DNA of 11,199 nt from Saccoglossus kowalevskii (taxonomy: Eukaryota > Hemichordata > Enteropneusta > Harrimaniidae): the NCBI RefSeq assembly GCF_000003605.2, contig NW_003135352.1, forward strand, positions 366,657 through 377,855, written 5' to 3'. Below are positions 1 to 9,200 of the stretch, piece by piece. Within the stretch, counting starts at the first letter, position 1. Each line of letters begins with the position of its first letter. The notes beneath the pieces are model-generated. The model saw nothing but the letters and a program-made list of their open reading frames with translations. It searched no databases and was not told where the DNA came from. Both the position numbers and the translations under genes were made by a program.

Positions 1-82
1 ATCAGTGGAATAGTGATTCAGGATAACAATTGCAACTATTTGCATATTTGGTAGTACTTAGCATAAATTATTTGCATAATTG
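1..82 (-). other. LSG1 intron 9, first part
   Basis: Intron sequence following the AT donor, AT-rich, with ATTTGCAT/TTTGCATA octamer-like words on the plus strand near 37-44 and 70-77. An in-frame stop follows the donor within about ten codons. No exon with LSG1 homology is visible here. Confidence 0.7.
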
Positions 83-96
83 CCATATAAGGATAT
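83..96 (-). other. Candidate U12-type AT-AC 5' splice site of LSG1 intron 9
   Basis: Immediately after the last homologous codon (CTG, Leu 551) the minus strand reads ATATCCTTATATGG. The minor-spliceosome 5' splice-site consensus for AT-AC introns is ATATCCTTT, so the first eight bases match exactly. No GT occurs between this codon and the in-frame TAA, and the only nearby upstream GT (CCA|gtttca) is a poor donor. The branch site and AC acceptor would lie off the window to the left. Confidence 0.8.
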
Positions 97-240
97 CAGT
101 GAAACTGGTGGTAAATGCTGTCTCATTTGATCAATTGGTAATATGCCATTGACAACCATTTCAGCTTTTGTCGACACAAATGATGGCATCACCAATCCAG
201 GACAGTCACACAGACACAGACTAGGTTCAACGAACAAAGT
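97..240 (-). CDS. LSG1: LSG1 exon 9, residues 504-551, G3 motif
   Basis: Acceptor ttttttctag then [20 protein letters not shown], continuing FVSTKAEM...GILPIDQMR and ending PPVSL. DCPGL (515-519) is the G3/Walker B motif. Homology to human LSG1 is continuous up to VSL and stops exactly there. The next bases are ATATCCTTA, with no GT before an in-frame TAA about 30 nt further on, so the exon end is placed at 97 on a minor-class donor. The next exon is outside the window. Confidence 0.93.
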
Positions 241-3200
241 CTAGAAAAAAATATTTATAAAAAAAAAGTGTTATTGCCATTGACATACATTTTCTTAGAA
301 ACATATCATTTGCATAATTTTTTAGTGAATGTTGAAGTTAAGTTCATTTTGTAATTCATTTAAAAAAACTTAGGGAGTCCAGTCATCCATATTTCACAAA
401 TAATTTGATAATTCAGACTCCATATGTTAACTAACACATATTGACAGTCATAACTAGTTGTAAAAGGTGTGGCCTCCAATGAGCTAATACAATGACATCA
501 TTTTGAAATTAATACAAATCCACAAAAAGTCTGAATATATCCCAGATGCCTTCCTTGTCAAGGTTTTTACTGTCCCCTATCCTGTGTAACCTTGGTGAAC
601 ATGATGGCATGAGAAAATGGAACATGATTTGAAAGGCAAAAACACCATCTTTGTTTTTTTCTCTCTCGCTTGGCAACAATTTTCATCAAAGGTATGTAAG
701 AAATCATGTTTCGCAAGCAGTTGAGACATGATTTGCCAACTCATGAGGAACTGATCAGGACTGTTGATCTACTAAATTTGAATTCTTTGCATCTAATGTT
801 CAGTGAGGAAGCAACCAAATTTTGATATAAAGAAAGTGGAAAATAAAGCCGGAAAATCAAATCAGTATTTGAATGATATGATATCATATCATATGATGGT
901 TTATTACCCATATTATTTGTAAAAAATACAATTCTGAAATAGGAAAAAAAATATATACATATTTACAGGTAAAAGGAAAAGAATGGATGCATGCATACAT
1001 GTATGTAAGTATTATTTTTCCAACATTCGCCACAAAATTATACTATTTTTCAATCCTCACTAACCTGAAAGTGTTTAGTTCTGCCAGGCGTTGCTGACAC
1101 TGGAACTTTTTTACATTGTAACAATGCGTTTATGGTAGAACTCTTACCAACATTGGGATAACCGACCTGTAGACAAACCAGAAATGCGCAATTAATAATA
1201 AGGCATCTTTGCTGTCAGAAAAAAATGCATTAGTATAATCTCCATTAGACTTTAATTATATCACGTCATCATATCGTTTTAACCCTTTGAGTGCCGAAAG
1301 ATTTTCCCATCCAAAATTTAGTACAAATATTTTCACTTTTTGTCAAATTTTTACTAAATTTCATCATCATTTTGATCCATATGGACAGTTTCGGATATTT
1401 CTTTTAATTTTTGATCAAAAAGTTTGTCAATTTTTATTAACATTTCAAATACAATCAGTTTTCTTCAAAAGTTGCACCCATTGATTAATGAATCCTTCTC
1501 TCAGTGTACACTCTATGATGAACGATTTTGTAGGGATCTTGATTTGAAATAAAAAGTTAGGTCAACTTGTTAAAGAGGTCTTTAAGAATAAATAAAGTTT
1601 CTATGTGGCCATTGGTAACTTATGAAACATTGTGATATTTTATGTTTTCACAGTTATTTTTTAAATTTTCCTGAATTTCTATAATTTTTCTAAAAATTTA
1701 ATAAGATGTTTTTCAAGATCACAATATCAATGTGTGATTTTCTGTCGCATTAACAACATCAAAATAATCAGCTTAGAACAAACTAGTATTTGGCCTCTTC
1801 ATTGAGTCTGTGCCCAAGGTACTGGTGGATTAGATGCTTGTCAGATTTGATCTCATTACATTTCTAAGGCTCCCTCTAGAAAATTAAAAGTTTTAGCCAT
1901 TTTCTTAGCCAAAACATTTTTTTTTTTCGCCAAGAATATAATGTTATAGCTACTATTTTTAGCCAAAACAAAATTGTTTCCGTCATTATTGATGACAGTG
2001 TCCAAATGAAGTAAAATACACTTCGGGATAACGCAAACCTACTTTGAAAAAATCTGCACATGCACATATCGTTTCTGAAAATCTGCACATGCACATATCG
2101 TTTCTGAAAATCTGCACATGCACATATCGTTTCCGAAAATCTGCACATGCACATATCGTTTCTGAAAATCTGCACATGCACATATCGTTTCTGAAAATCT
2201 GCACATGCACATATCGTTTCTGAAAATCTGCACATGCACATATCGTTTCCGAAAATCTGCACATGCACATATCATTTCCGAAAATCTGCACATGCACATA
2301 TCGTTTCTGAAAATCTGCACATGCACATATCGTTTCTGAAAATCTGCACATGCACATATCGTTTCTGAAAATCTGCACATGCACATATCGTTTCTGAAAA
2401 TCTGCACATGCACATATCGTTTCTGAAAATCTGCACATGCACATATCGTTTCTGAAAATCTGCACATGCACATATCGTTTCTGAAAATCTGCACATGCAC
2501 ATATCGTTTCTGAAAATCTGCACATGCACATATCGTTTCCGAAAATCTGCACATGCACATATCGTTTCTGAAAATCTGCACATGCACATATCGTTTCTGA
2601 AAATCTGCACATGCACATATCGTAAGTCTGTACATGCACATATCGTTTCTGAAAATCTGCACATGCACATATCGTAAGTCTGTACATGCACATATCGTTT
2701 CTGAAAATCTGCACATGCACATATCGTAAGTCTGTACATGCACATATCGTTTCTGAAAATCTGTACATGCACATATCGTAAGTCTGTACATGCACATATC
2801 GTTTCTGAAAATCTGTACAAGCACATTAACAACATTGCGTAAATGAAACCCTATGGATACGATGAAACTTCTGAAAGATCGTGACATTATTTCTTGGAAT
2901 TATTTGAGCAAAATTGTTTGCCTAAATATGGAAATTTGAGATAATAAACTGTTAGTTTGCAGGCATATTATGCAGGTCAGATTTTTTACTGATTTTTAAA
3001 AATTCGCCAACTTTTTCGCCAGATCGGAAAATCCTTAGTCATTACAGTTTTTCATCACCATTGGCGAAGTGGTGATGGAGTAGCGGGAGCCCTGCATTTC
3101 AATGTTAGTTCTGGCACAAAAACCTATCTGCTACTGTTATTTCAAAGTTTTACTTTAATACAATTCAAGTCACTTACCAACCCAATAGTCACCATATTCT

Positions 3201-6200
3201 TATTAGCCTTCGGTCCCTGGTGCATGCTTTTAAATAGCTCTAATAATTCATCACCATTCAGAATTCTAGCGCTATTAGCAATTTCTTCGCTGCAAGACTC
3301 CTGCGAAGACACCACCTCAGATCCATTGTCACTAAGTGACACTTTTTTTTGATCATGTTCACCACAACCAACACTTCCATCTGAATCATTTCCAGCACTT
3401 CCTGTATCTTGTGTTGGCATTTCTGAAGTCCTTGTTTCAGTGTCTACACTCAATTTCTCTTTCTCATCAGCTGCAGTGCCTCCATGGCAACAATCATCAT
3501 GTTCTACATCGGCTGTTTTATCCTCTTCACATCTGAGCATTTTATCATCACTCTTCTCAGGTGATTTTTCTCCCTCTTCTTCAACTTTATCAGTTTCGTG
3601 GCACTCACAATGATCAGAACTTTTCTCCTCAGTTGTGTAAGTTTTGCTTACTCCTGTTGTCATGGTTTCATCTAATGCTACAGACTCACTCTGATCTGTA
3701 TCCTTATTTGTAGTGTCCTTGTTGTCATATTTATCATCACTGTCATCGTCATCACTGTTGCTCTCCTCCTCCTCCTCCTCCTCATCCTCGTCCTCCTCCT
3801 CCTCATTATCTTCTGCATCTGCTTCTTCTTTCTAAAAAACAAATATTATTCATACGAGTCGATCATAATTTTTTTGATAATATTTTTATATTACTTGTTT
3901 AATATTTCAAATAGAGTTTACATCTAGTTCACTAGCAAAACACCTAAATATGTATGAGTAGATGTAACCTAAAGCATCGGGTAATCAAATTTTGTGGGTG
4001 GAAAACATAATCGCTTCATTAAATATTCAATCACTTATTCCCCTAAAACACAAGTTTGAAAGTGCAAGATGAATGCGACAAACAATATAAAACATTTTTT
4101 TTGTGCACAGTAATATGGTAAACTATCTTCCTTTCACAGCGGGATCCTGCGTTATGCGTGAAATAGAGCGTAAAAACAGAGCAAAGGTCATAGCGTCGTA
4201 GTAAGATTCAACAAATACAAAACTATTTTTTAGGGTAATTCCACGCTTAATAATGTGCTACGCATAACTGATGAAGGGCATCACCATAATTATCTCTGTA
4301 AGATAGACAACACTGAACTTTAAAAACATCATATTAATTAGGTAATTTGCATATCATTAATCATTTGAGCACCAAAGTTTTGTCACCATTCACAAAATAG
4401 TTCTACATATCGTATGTGCATATTAATTAGGTAATTTGCATTTATCTAAAAACTGTAATGGGCAACCTTAAAACTGATGGGTAATTTCGAACCTGCAACG
4501 GAGAACTTCAATAACTGGTTACAGGGAAACTAATAGATGCTCACCATTTGTTTCTGCCTTTCTGCTTCTTCAACTGCTGACCAAAACACAACTTTAACAC
4601 CAATTTTTGTAAAATAATCTGCCCATGATTTTCTTTGATTTTCATTAAGTAAATCTGCTTTATTAATTAAAACCAGGTTGTCTTTATTTTCATCAACTTC
4701 CTTCACATATTTCTCCTTTGAAAAACAATAAAAACAAAATATTCATAAAATTTCAACATCGAGGTCTCCATAATAAAAAGAAAATTAATTACATAGTCCC
4801 CATGAGTTCTCAAGTTAAAGAAATATACAAGATTTTAACATGAACAGTAAATACTTGATTGTGATGATAGATATGTGCAACATGATGTATATATAAAGTA
4901 TGGACGAGATCGGAGATATACCTCTGGTAGGGCATTTGTTAAACAAAATCGCCATCTGTGCGTTACATAGTGTCCATTGTTTGTACCAAGTTTGAACAAA
5001 ATTCATTGATGAAAATCTGCTTCTGGAAAGGCAGAAATGCTGGATAAAATAGCTGCCATTTGGCAATCTTCAATTAGACTTTCAAATGAGTATATGTGTA
5101 TATGTATCACATGATGTATATCTAAAGTTTTAACATGATCAGTCCAGGTATGTTGGAGATATTGCTCTAGAACCAATTCATTAAAACAAAATGGCTGCCA
5201 GATCTGAAAAACAATGATGTGCAGCAGACTACCATAATGCTCAATTGTACATGTATGTAAGCAAATTTGATTCTGAAATGGCAAAAATGCTTGATTTTGA
5301 TGAATTTTTAGCACAAAAATGGCTGCAATTTGGTCATTTTGAATTGGATAATAAAACTAATTGACATGCATAAGTAATCCAAAAAACATGATGTATGAAT
5401 GTAATCGGTAATCAAGATGTACAGACGCACACAAAAAGGTCAAAACATAAGTCCCTTTTTTTTTGGACTTCATCTGAATGAAGACTAACAAAGTGGGCAT
5501 GGTCATAGAGAAGACAGATATTACCGTAAATAACAATTAACAGATGCTGGACTATATAACTATCTAGTTCTCATGATCAGCAGTACAAATGTTTTCATTT
5601 CCGCAATCATTTCTATATCTAACAAACATTGAATTTTAGTCAAATTTTCACATCCATATTGGATTATAAGATTGAATCTCAGACAACAATTGACTTATTG
5701 CTACCAGAATAATAAAAGACCAAAAGTGAACTTGGTCAAAATCCCACACTAGTTAACATTGTATCCAAGTTAAAAAGATTAGAAAACAGTTACAGAAACC
5801 ACAAAAAAAATGGTTAACAACAAGTACAGACATATTTTTCTTTAATGAAATAATGACAATATATGATCACTTGATATTATGGTAATATATCTTGTCAAAC
5901 AACAAAATTACTGTACTTATGACATTACAGTTATGCCTATTATTGAGGTCACATGACCATATATAGTCATCTGAAACATTTTTTAGATATAATAATCAGT
6001 ACCACTTAATATCAATACTAGAATAGAAAGTATATTTTTGAAATAAGATGACCCAGGTTTATCACTCAGATTTCTGCCAAGCTTTGCTGCCTTGCTTTAT
6101 ACAAAAAAACATAAATTTGTTTACCATATCTTCACATCTGAATAGTAACGGATTCCTGCCATCAACAATCTGTACGATGACGTCACTCCTTTCAATCACA

Positions 6201-9200
6201 CGCCATAACTGTCGCCAAAAATCTAAATTTCTTTCAAACGGAGTCAATACAATGTGTTCTTTTTCCTGTAACCTGAAATGGAACAGAGAAGTTTCAGCGT
6301 TCTAAAAGTTGTGCAAGATTCACTCGTATCGATATAGTGGTACATCTATGACAATACAGCTAACTACAGCGCAACTTTTGCATAAAATCTCTACTTTGCA
6401 TTCAGATCACATCACATTTCTTAATTACATCATATCATCACCTTAGAGTTGCTTCAAAACATAAATCACTTCATTGTAGTAAGTTTTAAAAACAGTTTGA
6501 TTGAAATTATACTGACAATATATTGACTATTGTCTTGAATAAAATCTTGTCACAACAGAGATCAGTGTATTTTTCTCATCCATAGAAACAAAATAGTTTT
6601 ATTTTTTCACTGGGAATAAGCCTCGAATGAAAATAAAAGATTTATTTAATTTCTAACACTATCAGATTTAAAATTTAGTGAAAATGCAACAAATTCATAA
6701 GAACTGCAATTTTTTGATATTTTGCTTTGTGAAAGGTTCCAAATAACCATTGACAGCGGATAATTCAGTAACATTTCAGGTAATTCCTGTGAAAAGTGAA
6801 TAAATCACAGTAAAGAAGATTTGCACATGAATACTTACACATTTAACTGTCTCCGCCATTCCAGGAAACTATCCCTCTCCAATAACTCTAATTGTTGAGG
6901 TGTGGTAGTGGCATCCCATGCAGGTCTGAAACCATTAGAGTACAGGGAGGTATTATCTATTAGTAATACCATTTACCTCGATATAAATGAGGTTCTCAAT
7001 ACCACTTAGCCCAGTACAAATTTTTATGTCAATAAAATAATTTTTCAATTATTCTTATTTCTATTGTTTTTTTGGAAGCAAAAATGAAGAATTTGTCACA
7101 GCAAGATTAAACTAAATAAAAAACAGCCTAAACAGGTCAAATTACAATGATTATTTCGCTGGGTTCTAGGGAGTCACAATGACTGCACTAGGGTCCCAGG
7201 AAGTCGCACTCACATTCAATGGAGTCCTAGTGAGTTACAGTGACTTTTACTTGGGTCCTGGGGAATCACAGATTTTTTAAAGACATAATAACAAATCTAC
7301 CTCCTTGGAATTTTAAGAAAGTCTTTATTTTGCAGCTGTGCATCTTTGATTGCTGACACTTCTTCTATCGACGGCAGTCCTGTATCTTTGGAAGGATCCA
7401 CCACCTTGACGTTCAGTCTTTCTATTTACAGAATAAAAATAGAATTTATGTTATCAAGTATTTATATGATGAGGGTATCAACACACTGTGATATGCGAGA
7501 AAGATCTCATTCTGAGAGAATTCCATGTGTGCGTAAATCCAATTTATTTCCGACCAATGGCGTCATAGAACACATTGACAAATGCTTTGACTTTGTAAAC
7601 AAAAATTAACGATGCATCGATGATATTTTGCAAATCAATAAGAACACTAGGCTTTCTTTCACCAACATTATTATTTGTATTAGTATTTCTTTTTTTCTTA
7701 GTATTAGATGCATGTTTGACTTGCAATTTTTTAATTTTGAAATTCACTCAACTTCAAATGGGATCTTCATCGTGTATCACATTAAAAGTGTGGGAGTTGT
7801 AGCCTGCACATGTGTCAGACGGCCATAGCATGTCACTGTTTACAAACAAGTGTCTACCCATGAGCCTTTGCAGTTTTAGTGCATGTTATCATCGCTTGGG
7901 ACTCAATTCTCGCGCATGCGCAGGCGACGATCCTTATGATTTAATTGTGTACATATGTCTTAAAAGTTCATTCTTCAGATTTGGGATAAAGCTTGTCACC
8001 ACAACCGAGCCATTAAAGTGATGTACACACGATCAACAACAGGCTAGCTACTAAACCTGATTTCCAATGGAATCCTAGTTTCCCATACAATATTCAGTTG
8101 GTGACCAAATTTTCTTAGGTTTTTAAAAAAAAATTTGCATATTACATCTCATGGCAGTCAAAATTTTCAAAAGTCAAAAATTTCCAAACTGAAGTCACAG
8201 AATCCTAGGATAAGTGGATTGATTATCACAGGAAAGTTTTTTTGCACCAACCTGCAGTAAATTCGGTTCCTGCAAGATCAGCGATAGCTAAGAATTCATC
8301 CAGGGTACTTTGCTCTGTCACAGACTGTAGATTGAGTCTTCCCCAGTCGTATCCATCTTGAAGATCACTTGTATGTAACTACAAAATCAAAAGAAAATAT
8401 AACACTCAAATTAATATACATTACATTTTTTTCTAAATATTTCCTTTATTATGAAAGGAAAAGAGTAAAATGTTCTTTGATGTGTGCCGAAAATATGATG
8501 CAGACATGTAAGTGAAGGGATGTACCAATTTTACGTTGTATAGCATTAAATCATACAGTATCTTTGCCAGCCATACCAGAAATTTTGAAAGAAATGCTAT
8601 GGCTGAGAAAAACTCACAATTTGCGGTTATGTGAATTTGAATATAAATCAAGAACATAGTTTGATTGAGTACCGGTAATAAAGTTGCTAGTTGTACACAA
8701 ACATATTTGTCAGTTACAACTATCACAGGAGTGCAGGCACACATCTTAGTACAGGGTACATATACCTGTAATACTCTCCCATTATCTCTATTGATGACTT
8801 ACTGTTCGAGAGCATTGCTATGTAAATATTTTCTATCTTCAATTCACAATGATGGCGAAAAGAGAATACTCTTGCAAAAAGTAGCAGGGCCAGTAAGATT
8901 TTAGTCGGGATAGCATTTTTCCAGGTTCGCTAGCCCTGTCAGATAGTGATGAATTTTCTTGACTGTCTAACCCAGATGTCTTTGTTTTTTTCAATAGATT
9001 TAGGAAATATACTCTTTCTCCACATAACCATATTGAAAATAGGCTTACACCGCTGCGTTGAGTCCAGTCCCTACACAGATACAGCTGTGGTTACTGACAG
9101 ACAAATGAACCTAATTGAACCAAAAACATCGGAGATCACGGCTACGTACCTCTGATAGTGAAATATCTCTGATGGTATTCATGTGTAATAAAGTTATTAT

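Larger units (their letters stand above)
1167..3177 (-). other. LSG1 intron 7, the longest, enlarged by a transposable element
   Basis: 2011-bp intron, donor gtaagtgact, acceptor ttgtctacag. It contains a 1230-bp inverted-repeat element (1865-3094) with a minisatellite inside, ending 83 bp from the exon 7 donor. The remaining part (1167-1864) is AT-rich; it holds an AACCCTTTGAGTGCC stretch near 1280 that looks like decayed dispersed repeat, and a short open frame at 1287-1484 of low-complexity Phe-rich composition that I do not believe is a gene. Confidence 0.9.
4716..6124 (-). other. LSG1 intron 5
   Basis: 1409-bp intron, donor gtaaacaaat, acceptor tttttcaaag. The half nearest exon 6 (about 4820-5490) is repetitive: a diverged tandem duplication and two overlapping hairpins. 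The rest (5490-6124) is AT-rich with nothing I can name. Short open frames at 4815-5314 lie inside the repeat and are not convincing genes. Confidence 0.9.

Noticed and set aside
1287-1484. 65-codon plus-strand open frame, Phe/His-rich
   Set aside because: Low-complexity T-rich intron sequence resembling a dispersed repeat; no homology recognised.
2053-2826. CRISPR-like array (regular 29-bp repeats)
   Set aside because: Units are directly abutting with no unique spacers, and the context is a eukaryotic intron. It is a minisatellite.
1876-2887. Long overlapping minus-strand open frames (130-282 codons) with Cys/His/Met-rich periodic peptides
   Set aside because: They are the three readings of a 29-bp repeat that has no stop on this strand and shifts frame each unit. 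They lie wholly inside an LSG1 intron and encode no known domain.
3336-3536. 66-codon plus-strand open frame rich in His and Phe
   Set aside because: It is antisense to the well-supported acidic exon 7 of LSG1.
4485-4500. tRNA B-box-like GGTTCGAAAT on the minus strand
   Set aside because: No T-stem pairing and no A box or acceptor stem at suitable distance.
6178-6185. Perfect CRE octamer TGACGTCA
   Set aside because: It lies inside exon 5 and is explained by the conserved codons for Ser-Asp-Val-Ile.
6394-6443. C/D snoRNA in intron 4 (minus-strand GTGATGA...CTGA with CTCTA/TAGAG flanks)
   Set aside because: Only about 29 nt separate the boxes and the flanking stem is offset from them, too short and badly spaced for a C/D snoRNA.
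7346-8021. Overlapping 60-87-codon open frames in introns 2 and 3 on both strands
   Set aside because: Mutually overlapping, AT-rich, no domain; one covers exon 3 of LSG1 in antisense.
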